From contig JBGAFV010000001.1 of assembly GCA_044227095.1 (NCBI GenBank), positions 2,604,001 through 2,668,000 of the forward strand: a DNA stretch of 64,000 nucleotides, written 5' to 3'. A program made the translations under genes and the position numbers. A model generated the notes under the pieces. That model saw only the letters and a program-made list of their open reading frames with translations. It was not told where the DNA came from and ran no database searches. The stretch is from JACMLD01 sp044227095 (GTDB taxonomy: Bacteria > Bacteroidota > Bacteroidia > Chitinophagales > Chitinophagaceae). The first letter of the stretch is position 1, and each line of letters starts with the position of its first letter. Shown piece after piece: positions 49,953-58,495 of this stretch.

Positions 49953-50010
49953 TTTTCATAGGATATTGGATTAAAATGGGCTGGATTTCTATCCTGGCCC
50001 TCTTTTTTTT
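49953..50010 (+). ncRNA. Terminator-bearing unit 2 (TTTTCATAGGATA plus hairpin)
   Basis: This is a near copy of unit 1: TTTTCATAGGATATTGGATT (49953-49972), then a hairpin around GGATTTCTATCC with outer GGGC/GGCCC arms, and eight T. The loop sequence GATTTCTATC is common to both units. No promoter box was found directly upstream. Confidence 0.45.
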
Positions 50011-50087
50011 ATAGGGGTATCCTATTAATTAATCAGTTATTTCTATCTCCGCAGAAGACATTTGTTTAAACATATTTTTCCATTTAA

Positions 50088-50101
50088 TTGATGTGGATCA
50101 A
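50088..50101 (+). promoter_or_regulatory. FNR/Crp-like binding site
   Basis: TTGATGTGGATCAA is a perfect TTGAT-N4-ATCAA palindrome, the consensus of the FNR branch of the Crp/FNR family. Its centre lies about 41.5 bases before a start site predicted from AATATTTG (50123-50130), the class II activation spacing. Confidence 0.55.
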
Positions 50102-50135
50102 ATTAAGGCGATTGGGTAAAAAAATATTTGCTTAT

Positions 50136-50244
50136 GCAACTAGTTTTATTGTCTCAACACCCTATATTTGAATTTTCATAGGATAAGGTTTAATGGTTAA
50201 TGGTATTTGATTAGTGCATCCCGCCGTAAGGCGGGATTTTTTTT
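50136..50244 (+). ncRNA. Candidate small RNA under FNR/Crp-type control (unit 3)
   Basis: A transcript starting near 50136 would end at the terminator ATCCCGCC-GTAA-GGCGGGAT with eight T (50218-50244). It contains no believable coding frame. It includes TTTTCATAGGATA (50173-50185), the motif shared with the two upstream units. A second possible -7 box TATATTTG lies at 50163-50170. The existence of the RNA is inferred from promoter, operator and terminator only. Confidence 0.45.
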
Positions 50245-50285
50245 GCAATTATGTGCTGCAAATGATTTCTTCTATTGTATAATAG

Positions 50286-50312
50286 AAAAACCCTTCGGAA
50301 AGAAGGGTTTTT
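50286..50312 (-). terminator. Intrinsic terminator after the oxoamine synthase gene
   Basis: AAAAACCCTTC and GAAGGGTTTTT form an 11-bp stem with loop GGAAA. It lies 47 bp beyond the minus-strand gene end and can work in both directions. Confidence 0.9.
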
Positions 50313-50359
50313 AAAGCAAATTATTAATAAGATGTTATAAAAATTATACTTCTCACTTT

Positions 50360-51613
50360 TTATACTTCAGCCATATCAGGAATTTCGGCAGCCCTGTAAC
50401 TTCCCTCATCAAGCTTTTTCTTTGTTTCAGTAAATGCTTTTAGTGTGTCTTCTATATCAGCATCAGTATGCGCTGCTGTAGGAATCAGGCGATAAATAAT
50501 TTGTCCTCTTGGTATAACAGGATAAACCACTATAGAACAAAAAATGCCATAATTCTCCCGCAGGTCAAGCACCATGGCTGTGGCTTCCGGAATATCGCCC
50601 TTCATATAAACCGGCGTTACCATAGTATTGGTAGAGCCAATATCAAAACCATTTTCCTTCAGCCCCTTTTGCAGTTTATTGGCATTATACCATAACTTAT
50701 TTCTTAACTCAGGCATAGATTTTAACATTTCCATTCTCTTCAACATGCCTTCTACAATAATTAAAGGAAGACTTTTGGCAAAAATCTGTGAACGGGTATT
50801 GTAACGCAAATAAGCCAAAACATCTTTACGTCCTGCAATAAAAGCGCCGATGCTTCCCATAGATTTTACAAAAGTTGAGAAATACAAATCCACACCATCC
50901 TGGCAACCCTGTCCTTCATCCGCACCTGCGCCAGTTGGGCCCATCACTCCAAAACCATGCGCATCGTCTATCAACAACCTAAACTCATATTTTGATTTAA
51001 GCGCTACTATTTCTTTCAGCTTTCCCTGGTTACCACTCATTCCAAACACGCCCTCTGTTATAACCAATATGCCCCCACCGGTTTTTTCTATCATGCGGGT
51101 GGCACGTTCCATTTGTTTTTCAAAATCAGCAATGTCGTTGTGTTTGTATTTATAGCTATAGCCCATGTGCAGGCGTACACCATCTACAATACATGCATGT
51201 GCTTCGGCATCATATACAATTACATCCCTGCGGTTTACCAGCGCATCTATACAACTCATAATACCCTGGTATCCAAAATTGAGCAACATTGCATCTTCGC
51301 GGTGTACAAATTCTGCAACAACTTTCTCCAACTCTTCGTGGTAAGTGGTATTGCCACTCATCATCCTTGCACCCATAGGATTACCCATCCCCCAACGGGC
51401 AGCAGCTTCGGTATCTACTTTTCTTATTTCAGGATGATTAACAAGCCCGAGGTAATTATTAAGGCTCCATACAATTCTTTCTTTTCCCCTGAACATCATG
51501 CGGCTGCCAAGTTCTCCTTCCAGTTTGGGAAAAGTAAAATAACCATGCGCCCTTTTCATATGCTGGCCAATAGGGCCGCCATCTTTAACCAATTTTTCAA
51601 AAACATCTGCCAT
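50360..51613 (-). CDS. Alpha-oxoamine synthase (serine palmitoyltransferase-like)
   Basis: The 417-residue PLP enzyme condenses an acyl-CoA with an amino acid. It shows SLNNYLGLVNHP, GARMMSGNTTYHEELE, the LLNFGYQGIMSCIDAL strand region, DAEAHACIVDG, LLIDDAHGFGVMGPTG with the Asp-His pair near 217-219, and the PLP lysine Lys250 in STFVKSMGSIGAF. The family includes serine palmitoyltransferase, glycine C-acetyltransferase (Kbl) and the cysteate acyltransferase of sulfonolipid synthesis known in Bacteroidota. The active-site context TFVKSMGS differs from the TFSKS of typical Kbl/BioF, so a sphingolipid or sulfonolipid role is plausible but unproven. Confidence 0.87.
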   Translation of the reverse strand: MADVFEKLVKDGGPIGQHMKRAHGYFTFPKLEGELGSRMMFRGKERIVWSLNNYLGLVNHPEIRKVDTEAAARWGMGNPMGARMMSGNTTYHEELEKVVAEFVHREDAMLLNFGYQGIMSCIDALVNRRDVIVYDAEAHACIVDGVRLHMGYSYKYKHNDIADFEKQMERATRMIEKTGGGILVITEGVFGMSGNQGKLKEIVALKSKYEFRLLIDDAHGFGVMGPTGAGADEGQGCQDGVDLYFSTFVKSMGSIGAFIAGRKDVLAYLRYNTRSQIFAKSLPLIIVEGMLKRMEMLKSMPELRNKLWYNANKLQKGLKENGFDIGSTNTMVTPVYMKGDIPEATAMVLDLRENYGIFCSIVVYPVIPRGQIIYRLIPTAAHTDADIEDTLKAFTETKKKLDEGSYRAAEIPDMAEV

Positions 51614-51647
51614 AGCTGCGTGTTTGGTATTAATTTTTTTGGATGCG

Positions 51648-51655
51648 CAAAGATA
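51648..51655 (-). promoter_or_regulatory. -7 box of the oxoamine synthase gene
   Basis: TATCTTTG read on the minus strand (51655 down to 51648), 35 bases before the ATG at 51613. Confidence 0.5.
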
Positions 51656-51815
51656 AAGTATTCGGCTAAAAAGCCAAGCCAGTACTGATGTTTACAGGTT
51701 GAGACAAAACATAATCAGCATCAATAAGAATATAGCTTTAACAATGAGATGAAATTGTTTTAATCTTTGCCATACCTTTCATTATTATACATTTGTGAAA
51801 ATAATTTTTAGAGTG

Positions 51816-53489
51816 ATGCAGAAATTTTTGTTCCAGCTTATTGTTCTTGTTATAGTAAGTGTATCCGTTACTGCGCAACCTGCTAAACCACATGAAACCC
51901 ATTCGTCTTCAGTAAATGAAGCAACCACATTGCAACGTCCTAAATTGGTTGTAGGCATTGTAGTAGATCAGATGCGCTGGGATTATCTGTACAGGTATTA
52001 CAACCGTTATGGTAATGATGGTTTTAAAAGGCTGCTTAACCAGGGTTTTTCCTGCGAAAATACTTTTATCTCTCACCTGCCATCTTATACTGCAGTTGGT
52101 CATTCAACCATATTTACTGGCTCTGTTCCTGCACTGCATGGTATTGCGGGCAACGACTGGACTGACCAACTTACAGGAAAAACAGTTTATTGTACAGAAG
52201 ATAGTACGGTGCAAAGTGTAGGCAATGAATCTGAAGACGGCCAAATGTCTCCAAGAAATCTTTTAGTGTCTACAGTTACCGATGAATTAAGACTTGCCAC
52301 GAATTTTCGCTCTAAAGTAGTTGGCGTATCATTAAAAGACAGGGCTTCAATTTTACCTGCTGGTCATTTGGGTAATGCAGCTTTTTGGTTTGATGATGCA
52401 AGCGCTAATTTTATTACCAGCAGTTATTATATGGAGAAATTACCGGATTGGGTAAACGCTTATAATAAAAGCAATAAAGTAGCGCAGCTTATAGAAAAGG
52501 GATGGAACACACTTTACCCTATTAATACTTACATTAACAGCGATAATGATAATAAATCTTATGAAGGAAAGTACAGGGGGGAAACCACTTCCACTTTTCC
52601 GCATGCCATCAATGAAGTATACAAACAAAGCAAAGGGTTCTTTCGGGCAACACCGTTTGGCAATACGCTTACATTAGACTTTGCAAAAGCAGCCCTGGAA
52701 GCGTATCAATTGGGCAGGGGAGAAGCAACAGACTTTTTAACCATTAACTGTGCATCTACAGATTATGTTGGACATATGTTTGGCCCCAATTCAATTGAAG
52801 TAGAAGATACTTACCTGCGGCTCGACCAGGAACTGGCGTCTTTTTTTGAAATGCTTGATAACAAAATTGGAAAAGGACAATACCTGGTTTTTCTATCTGC
52901 AGATCATGGTGCTGCCCATGCCATTGGTTTTATGCAGGAACACCAACTACCTGCTGATTTTTGGTACGCAAAACCACTTGCAGACAGTTTAAATAAAATA
53001 CTTTCCAATAAATTTAATACGCAAGGCCTGGTACGTTCTATTATGAATTACCAGGTAAATTTTAATCTTTCAAAAATTAATAGCGAGCACCTTGATTATA
53101 CAGCTATTAAAAAAGCAACAGTTGATTTTTTACAACAACAGCCCGGTGTAAACTATGCTGTAGATGTAGCCCAACTGGGCAATTCTCCTGTACCCGAGCT
53201 AATAAAAACCATGATTGCTAATGGCTATAACTTTAAACGGAGTGGCGGGGTGCAGATAATTCTTACTGCAGGCTGGTTTGAAGGGTATAGCAAAACAGGA
53301 ACTACACATGGAACCTGGAACCCTTACGACACACATATACCATTGCTGTTTTATGGATGGAATATTAAACCCGGCAAAACAAACCATGAAACTCACATGA
53401 CTGATATAGCTGCAACAGTAGCTGCATTACTGCATATACAAATGCCCAATGGCTGTATTGGGCATGTAATAGAAGATGTGGTAAAATAA
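51816..53489 (+). CDS. PafA-like alkaline phosphatase
   Basis: The exported phosphatase is 557 residues from the ATG at 51816, which starts the signal peptide MQKFLFQLIVLVIVSVSVTA; an in-frame GTG at 51795 coincides with the end of a TACATTTG promoter box (51788-51795) and is rejected. Metal and substrate residues fit the PafA type: Asp51 in VVDQMRWDYL, the nucleophile Thr92 in LPSYTAVGHSTIFTG, GIAGNDWTD, SLKDRASILPAGH, LTINCASTDYVGH and LSADHGAAH, with a final TTHGTWNPYDTHIPLLFYG. It would release phosphate from organic esters in the periplasm. It is monocistronic. Confidence 0.92.
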   Translation: MQKFLFQLIVLVIVSVSVTAQPAKPHETHSSSVNEATTLQRPKLVVGIVVDQMRWDYLYRYYNRYGNDGFKRLLNQGFSCENTFISHLPSYTAVGHSTIFTGSVPALHGIAGNDWTDQLTGKTVYCTEDSTVQSVGNESEDGQMSPRNLLVSTVTDELRLATNFRSKVVGVSLKDRASILPAGHLGNAAFWFDDASANFITSSYYMEKLPDWVNAYNKSNKVAQLIEKGWNTLYPINTYINSDNDNKSYEGKYRGETTSTFPHAINEVYKQSKGFFRATPFGNTLTLDFAKAALEAYQLGRGEATDFLTINCASTDYVGHMFGPNSIEVEDTYLRLDQELASFFEMLDNKIGKGQYLVFLSADHGAAHAIGFMQEHQLPADFWYAKPLADSLNKILSNKFNTQGLVRSIMNYQVNFNLSKINSEHLDYTAIKKATVDFLQQQPGVNYAVDVAQLGNSPVPELIKTMIANGYNFKRSGGVQIILTAGWFEGYSKTGTTHGTWNPYDTHIPLLFYGWNIKPGKTNHETHMTDIAATVAALLHIQMPNGCIGHVIEDVVK

Positions 53490-53508
53490 AAAAGTAAAAA
53501 ATAAAAAA

Positions 53509-53540
53509 AAGAAGCTTCAATTAAGAAGCTTCTTTTTTTA
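53509..53540 (+). terminator. Terminator between convergent phosphatase and TonB-domain genes
   Basis: AAGAAGCTT and AAGCTTCTT enclose CAATTAAG, with A-rich sequence before and seven T after. It is usable in both directions. Confidence 0.88.
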
Positions 53541-53551
53541 TGTGATGCTTA

Positions 53552-54130
53552 TTAAGCATCAGCTAGTTTAAATGTAACTGGCAACATTAAACGTGTTTTT
53601 ACTGGTTTTCCTTTTACCATGCCTGGTTTCCAATCGGGCATTTGCTTAATAACTTTTATGGCTTCTTCATCCAACCCGTGCCCGGCCATTTTACCCGTTG
53701 CTACAGGATTGATTACTTTTCCTTTTTCATCTACAACAAACGAAACATTTACTGTCCCTTCTGTATTTTGATCAATAGCATCCTGCGGATAATTAATATT
53801 CTTTTCTACAAAACTGGAAAGTGCAGCATCTCCGCCAGGGTATTCGGGCATTTGATCTGCCCTGTAATAAACACCTTCTTTATCTTTAGCAACTTTCAGG
53901 CTCTTATCTATACTAATCATACCTGAGGCTTTACCTGTCTTTTTCTTAGCCACCACTTTTGATGCAGTAGATGTATCTGTTGCCACTGTAGCAGCAGAAT
54001 CTGTAGGTGACACGGCAGCTTTATCTCCATTTGTTGAACCGGTGTCATTTGCACAGGATGCAATAATAACAAACGTTGCAAGTCCTATAAAACCACCAAA
54101 TAAGCTTCTCTTTTTATTAATCATTGTCAT
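53552..54130 (-). CDS. TonB C-terminal-domain lipoprotein
   Basis: The 192-residue protein (or 190 from the second ATG at 54124) has a lipobox IASC, so Cys26 would be lipidated. A low-complexity Ala/Thr/Asp/Lys linker (about 28-90) precedes a TonB C-terminal domain with PEYPGGDAALSSFVEKNINYP, cut to PEYPGGDAALSSFV, GTVNVSFVVDEKGKV and DWKPGMVKGKPVKTRLMLPV. Typical TonB proteins are anchored by an N-terminal helix in the inner membrane; here the anchor would be lipid, so it may not be an energy transducer in the usual sense. No ExbB/ExbD or TonB receptor is adjacent. Confidence 0.85.
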   Translation of the reverse strand: MTMINKKRSLFGGFIGLATFVIIASCANDTGSTNGDKAAVSPTDSAATVATDTSTASKVVAKKKTGKASGMISIDKSLKVAKDKEGVYYRADQMPEYPGGDAALSSFVEKNINYPQDAIDQNTEGTVNVSFVVDEKGKVINPVATGKMAGHGLDEEAIKVIKQMPDWKPGMVKGKPVKTRLMLPVTFKLADA

Positions 54131-54290
54131 ACATTTTATTTTAGGTATTATGTAATAATAACCTTGTAATAATAAAATGATGCCATCATTTATGAAGGTA
54201 AATCCAAGCGAAGTTTGACTGTTATTTGTAGAAATACCTGCCCATTATGGGGCAGAAGAAGAAATATTAGCTAGATGAATACAAAGCACT

Positions 54291-54929
54291 TCATATTTTT
54301 TTGTTCAGGAACTTTCCAACGCCAACGAAGAATAAAGCCACAATAATAAAAAGCAATGAAATGCCAACCGAATTTGCTACCACTTTATTTATGCCAAGGC
54401 TATAAGCATTAATGAAAGGATAGGGATAAAATCCTGAAATGGATCCACGTATAAGGACAAGAATAATATAGGCAAACGGAAAGATTAACCACGGTAAAAT
54501 ATTCTTCCATTGCAACTGGTTTTTAGAAACAAAGAATAGCCAGTAAACCAGGTATAAAACAGGAATGACTGAATGCAAAAGTTCATCAACTATTTTTTGC
54601 AAACCCTGTGGATCCCAGGTATATCTTAAGATAGTATTGTAAATAAGCCCCACTATTAAAATGTAAACGAGTATAGCAGTGAGCGTTTGTTGCTTTGAAA
54701 TAAACCTGCCCAAATTTGAGCCGGGTTTAAATAACAATACTGTGCAGGCTATTGTAACTATACAATTGCTAAGAATAGTAAAATAACTAAAGAATCTTGT
54801 AACTACTTCAAAAACTGAATCAGCTCTTAATGTAATGTTCAGATAAAATTGGGTAATCAACGCAAACCAGCCGGCAACTGCAATAACCGCAAGCAGGACT
54901 TTGTTTAATTGAGACGGTTGCTTTTCCAT
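54291..54929 (-). CDS. Pr6Pr-family integral membrane protein
   Basis: The 212-residue protein has six hydrophobic helices in three pairs. The family is suggested by RFFSYFTILSNCIVTIACTV near residue 50, NTILRYTWDPQGLQKIVDEL, with the LRYTWDPQG loop, HSVIPVLYLVYWLFF and GSISGFYPYPFINAYSLG. The function of the group is unknown. It stands alone on its strand in the region between two regulator-type genes. Confidence 0.82.
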   Translation of the reverse strand: MEKQPSQLNKVLLAVIAVAGWFALITQFYLNITLRADSVFEVVTRFFSYFTILSNCIVTIACTVLLFKPGSNLGRFISKQQTLTAILVYILIVGLIYNTILRYTWDPQGLQKIVDELLHSVIPVLYLVYWLFFVSKNQLQWKNILPWLIFPFAYIILVLIRGSISGFYPYPFINAYSLGINKVVANSVGISLLFIIVALFFVGVGKFLNKKI

Positions 54930-55116
54930 ATTTAAAAGTTGTTGGTAAGGGTAAGAAGCAAACGGATTGTCTCAGAAGTAATGCTGACTGAAGATATAAC
55001 TTATTTCTTTTTCAGTGTGTTTTTTTTCAATTTTCCTGCAATTAGCATTCAATTTTTAAGGTTGTTAACTGCGCTGTTATATAATTGTTATGCTGTTGCA
55101 TATAGCTTCAGCAATA

Positions 55117-56115
55117 TTAGTTGAAGTCTTTGTACTCGTAAATTTTTTCGCGGAGCTTGTTAAAAAAGCGAACCCTTTCTTTTTCGCCACTCTGGCTTAT
55201 CATTACTGATTTTTTTATAAGGTTATCAAGGTTTTCGCTCATGGCATTATTAAAGCGTTCATCCATTGTGTACGCAACATATAAAACGCCATAATTTAAA
55301 AAAGTAATTCTTGAACCATTGAGTGTTGCGAAAATTGTATTATCGCCAAGTACAAGTTCATTTACATACATTTTGTATTCTCCAGATGATGGTCCGGGTT
55401 CTTTGCCAATATGAAATTTTAAGCCAAGCTCCGCCTGTTTTTCCAAGTGGTTAATCAATTCTTCAACCTTTGTGTACAGCAATTTAATGTCTGCAGCATT
55501 TTTAAAGGAGCCTGCTTCTTTATAAAAATTGATTTGCCTCAGTGTACTATCAATACTTTCCGGGTTCCATATTTCAGTCATAGGAATTTCGGTGTACATG
55601 TCTGCCATCTTTTTGGCAATAGTATCAAACTTGTCATAACGGGGATCCTGCAAATCAAACTTCACACCTTTAAGGCTTTTATATCCGAGAATGGATTTCA
55701 TCCAGAAAAAAATTTTAAACCGTACCAGTTCTGGGATGAGAAAATGTACATAAGGCGGAATGTCTTTAAGCAGGTAATAAACATGTTTGTCCTTTGCTGC
55801 ATTAAAAAATTGTAATTGAAAAAGTACATCTGCCATCCATTCATCAAAACTGCTTTCTGAATCGGTTTTTAGTTTGCTGGTAAATATGAACGAGTCGCTT
55901 TGCAGGTGAAGAAACGAATCGAGGGAAACTTTATACTGCCTGCATATTTTTTGCAGCTCATCAAAGCTCATAAATTTTTCTCCTCTGATGCGGCGGTAAG
56001 CGCTGTCATTGCTAATCTCCAGGAACTCTGCTATTTCATCAACAAGGGATATATGCGGCGGTAATTTTGCTTTCAGTTGCTGAAAAAAAACTTGCTGAAT
56101 ATTTTGTGACTCCAT
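55117..56115 (-). CDS. Helix-turn-helix protein with long C-terminal domain
   Basis: The 332-residue protein has an N-terminal HTH (about residues 15-75): LVDEIAEFLEISNDSAYRRIRGE, cut to EIAEFLEISNDSAYRRIRGE, followed by SFDELQKICRQYKVSLDSFL. The rest (about 80-332) is a large helical domain, with YYLLKDIPPYVHFLIPEL, that I cannot assign. Proteins of this build are common and uncharacterised in Bacteroidota; the second domain may sense a ligand. The start is the ATG at 56115. It is divergent from the ArsR-type gene. Confidence 0.78.
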   Translation of the reverse strand: MESQNIQQVFFQQLKAKLPPHISLVDEIAEFLEISNDSAYRRIRGEKFMSFDELQKICRQYKVSLDSFLHLQSDSFIFTSKLKTDSESSFDEWMADVLFQLQFFNAAKDKHVYYLLKDIPPYVHFLIPELVRFKIFFWMKSILGYKSLKGVKFDLQDPRYDKFDTIAKKMADMYTEIPMTEIWNPESIDSTLRQINFYKEAGSFKNAADIKLLYTKVEELINHLEKQAELGLKFHIGKEPGPSSGEYKMYVNELVLGDNTIFATLNGSRITFLNYGVLYVAYTMDERFNNAMSENLDNLIKKSVMISQSGEKERVRFFNKLREKIYEYKDFN

Positions 56116-56229
56116 CAACTGGTTAGTTTGACAGTAATTAGGGATAATTCCTTCTTAAGATAAGGCTTAATGGCAAGACTATCAAAAATTAGATGCCAGC
56201 TTACTCCTTTTGCACCCCGAAAAATAAAT

Positions 56230-56274
56230 TTTGCGCAACCGAATGATTGCATATATTTGCAACCAAACGGTTGC
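56230..56274 (+). promoter_or_regulatory. Promoter with tandem inverted-repeat operator of the ArsR-type gene
   Basis: TTTG (56230-56233), 18 bp, TATATTTG (56252-56259) match the consensus exactly. Two dyads with the same half-sites lie over it: GCAACCGAATGATTGC (56235-56250, one mismatch between arms) in the spacer and the perfect GCAACC-AAAC-GGTTGC (56259-56274) right after the box. Their centres are 24 bp apart. This is the place where an autoregulating ArsR repressor would bind. Confidence 0.75.
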
Positions 56275-56294
56275 CTAATAGCAAACAATTAATT

Positions 56295-56639
56295 ATGAGA
56301 AGAGATGTTTTTCAGGCTATAGCAGATCCTACACGCAGAGATATTATAAATGTAATTGCAGGCAACACACTTGCCCTGAATAGTATTGCAGGAACTTTTG
56401 ATATTAGCCGGCAGGCAGTTTCGAAGCATATAAAAATTCTTACAGAATGCGGCCTTGTTGTTATTAAACAAAAAGGAAGAGAAAGGTATTGCGAGGCAAA
56501 GTTGGATAAGCTTAATGAAGTATCAGTTTGGATTGAGCAATACAAAAAGTATTACGAAAGCAAGCTTGATTCATTGGAATCCTACCTCAATAAATTACAA
56601 TCAAAAAATAAAAAAAATGCAAAACAAAAACGAAAATAA
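56295..56639 (+). CDS. ArsR-family transcriptional regulator
   Basis: The 114-residue winged-helix repressor begins MRRDVFQAIADPTRRDIINVIA, cut to MRRDVFQAIADPTRRDI, and continues with FDISRQAVSKHIKILTECGL and VVIKQKGRERYCEA, then a helical tail of Lys-rich sequence. The metal-binding cysteines of the arsenic type are absent, as expected for the subgroup that pairs with SRPBCC proteins. The following SRPBCC gene starts within it. A perfect dyad lies in its promoter. Confidence 0.92.
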   Translation: MRRDVFQAIADPTRRDIINVIAGNTLALNSIAGTFDISRQAVSKHIKILTECGLVVIKQKGRERYCEAKLDKLNEVSVWIEQYKKYYESKLDSLESYLNKLQSKNKKNAKQKRK

Positions 56640-57090
56640 AAGCGCAACTGCCGATCGGGAGCTGATAATATCAAGGGTATTAAATGCACCTGTAGAACTT
56701 GTATGGGAAGTATGGACAAATCCCAATCACATAAAAAACTGGTGGGGGCCTGATGGTTTCACCAATACCATCAGCACCATGGAAGTAAAACCAGGTGGTG
56801 TTTGGGAATTAGTGATGCATGGCCCCGATGGTACAGATTATAAGAACAAAAGCATGTTTACAGAAATTGTAAAGTTTGAAAAGATTGTTTATGTGCATCA
56901 GTCGGCCCCAAAATTCCAGGCAACAATAACTTTTACGAAACAGGGAGACAAAACACTTCTTTTATGGCATATGCTTTTTGAAACAGCAGAGCAGTTTGTG
57001 CAAGTGGTAAAAACATTTAAGGCCGATGAAGGCATGAAACAAAATGTTGAAAAGCTGGTAGCTTACCTTCAGAAAGAAATGGCAAACTAA
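56617..57090 (+). CDS. SRPBCC (AHSA1-like) protein co-transcribed with ArsR
   Basis: The 157-residue START-like protein carries ADRELIISRVLNAPVELVWE, WTNPNHIKNWWGPDGFTNTI and VKPGGVWELVMHGPDGTDYK, then WHMLFETAEQFVQVV and AYLQKEMAN. It begins 23 bases before the end of the ArsR gene, so the two are translationally coupled. Pairs of this kind are common in bacteria, and the SRPBCC partner is usually of unknown ligand. The ATG at 56617 is chosen; an upstream in-frame start lies inside the ArsR gene. Confidence 0.9.
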   Translation: MQNKNENKSATADRELIISRVLNAPVELVWEVWTNPNHIKNWWGPDGFTNTISTMEVKPGGVWELVMHGPDGTDYKNKSMFTEIVKFEKIVYVHQSAPKFQATITFTKQGDKTLLLWHMLFETAEQFVQVVKTFKADEGMKQNVEKLVAYLQKEMAN

Positions 57091-57111
57091 TTTTTTTTAC
57101 TTTTGACGTGC

Positions 57112-58269
57112 ATGATAAATACCATAAAACTTTCAGCGCTTGTTGAACAAATAGAAGAAGCTATACAGGTAAGTTTTGAAGGAGAAACTTTTTGGATTTC
57201 TGCCAGGATAATGAATGTAAAGAAATACGTATCAAACAGGCGTTGTTATCTTACGCTTGAAGAGTATGAAAGTGGAATTAAGACGGCTGAAATAAAAAGT
57301 GTGTTCTGGGCAAATACTTACAGCGAGATTGAAAAATTTGAAAGAAATACAGGACAGGTTTTTAAAGATGGTATAGAAATTATTTGCAGGGTTAAAGTAA
57401 GGTTTCACAAAGTGTATGGCCTTAGCCTTGATGTTATAGAGATAGATGCTGCACATACTTTGGGTACACTTGAACTTGAAAGGCAGCGAACCTTAGACAA
57501 GTTGCTAAAAGAAAACCCTGCTACTATTCAGCTTTTTGATGGTGTTTACAGAACATATAACAATAGGCTTGATCTGCCGCCTGTAATTGAACACATTGCT
57601 TTAATAACAGCACCTAACTCCGATGGACAAAGAGATTTTAAACAGGAGATTATTAAGAACCGGCACAACTATACTTTTATTGTAACAGAATTTCTTACTA
57701 CTATACAAGGCGAAACTGCGCATCAGTTAATTCTTGAACAATTAAAACTGGTAGAAAAAAGTTCAATAAGCTTTGATGCAGTGGCTATTGTTCGCGGCGG
57801 GGGCTCACAAACAGATTTTAAACCATTTGATGATTATGAACTGGCAAAATACATTGCTGGTTTTCCGGTTCCGGTTTTTACTGGTATTGGTCACGACAGG
57901 AACCAGAGCATTGCAGACTTAATGGCAAGAGAACAAAAAACACCTACTAAAGTTGCTTCGCTTTTTGTTGAACACAATTTTGAATTTGAAAATAAACTGA
58001 TTGAACTTAAAACAAATATTTTTGATCTCATTAAGGAGAAAATGAAAAATACAAAGGAAGGGCTTGATCATGCAAAACGAATTGTAAAACTGGCTAGTCC
58101 GCAGGCAATACTTAACAGGGGTTTTGCTATTGTAACCATCAACAATAAAATAATTACAGATCCAAACAATATTGATGAACATGCAGAAATGCAAACGATG
58201 TTAAGAGATCAAATTATCTTCAGCACAGTTACAAAAAAAGAGAAAAATGAAAAAGGAACTAAGTTATAA
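57112..58269 (+). CDS. xseA: Exodeoxyribonuclease VII large subunit
   Basis: The enzyme degrades single-stranded DNA from both ends. The 385-residue protein has an N-terminal OB fold (FWISARIMNVKKYVSNRRCY, GLSLDVIEIDAAHTLG), then the catalytic part with ALITAPNSDGQRDFKQEI, VAIVRGGGSQTDFKPFDDYEL, IAGFPVPVFTGIGHDRN and ADLMAREQKTPTKVA, and a coiled-coil before ASPQAILNRGFAIV. TACTTTTG (57098-57105) lies just upstream of the ATG at 57112, which may be leaderless. It overlaps xseB. Confidence 0.93.
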   Translation: MINTIKLSALVEQIEEAIQVSFEGETFWISARIMNVKKYVSNRRCYLTLEEYESGIKTAEIKSVFWANTYSEIEKFERNTGQVFKDGIEIICRVKVRFHKVYGLSLDVIEIDAAHTLGTLELERQRTLDKLLKENPATIQLFDGVYRTYNNRLDLPPVIEHIALITAPNSDGQRDFKQEIIKNRHNYTFIVTEFLTTIQGETAHQLILEQLKLVEKSSISFDAVAIVRGGGSQTDFKPFDDYELAKYIAGFPVPVFTGIGHDRNQSIADLMAREQKTPTKVASLFVEHNFEFENKLIELKTNIFDLIKEKMKNTKEGLDHAKRIVKLASPQAILNRGFAIVTINNKIITDPNNIDEHAEMQTMLRDQIIFSTVTKKEKNEKGTKL

Positions 58270-58456
58270 GCAAGCTTATGCAAAGCTGGAAGAATTGGTT
58301 GGACAATTGGAAGACGGCGACATTCAACTGGAAGAACTTGCTGAAAAAGTAAAGCAGGCAAATGCGCTTATTGAGATTTGCGAAGTAAAACTGAGGAAGA
58401 TTGATGCAGAGGTAAAAGATGCGCTAGCAGTTGTGCCACGAGGCAAAAAGAAATAA
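58247..58456 (+). CDS. xseB: Exodeoxyribonuclease VII small subunit
   Basis: This is a 69-residue helical hairpin with SYKQAYAKLEELVGQLEDGD and IQLEELAEKVKQANALIEIC, typical of XseB. It begins 23 bases inside xseA and is read in another frame, showing translational coupling. It would coat the XseA helices. Confidence 0.94.
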   Translation: MKKELSYKQAYAKLEELVGQLEDGDIQLEELAEKVKQANALIEICEVKLRKIDAEVKDALAVVPRGKKK

Positions 58457-58495
58457 ACCCATAGTATATCATTCTCGTTTTATAAACATATTGTA

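Noticed and set aside
50360..51613. Firm call as glycine C-acetyltransferase (kbl)
   Set aside because: No threonine dehydrogenase gene is adjacent and the lysine context TFVKSMG is not the usual one; the family-level call is safer.
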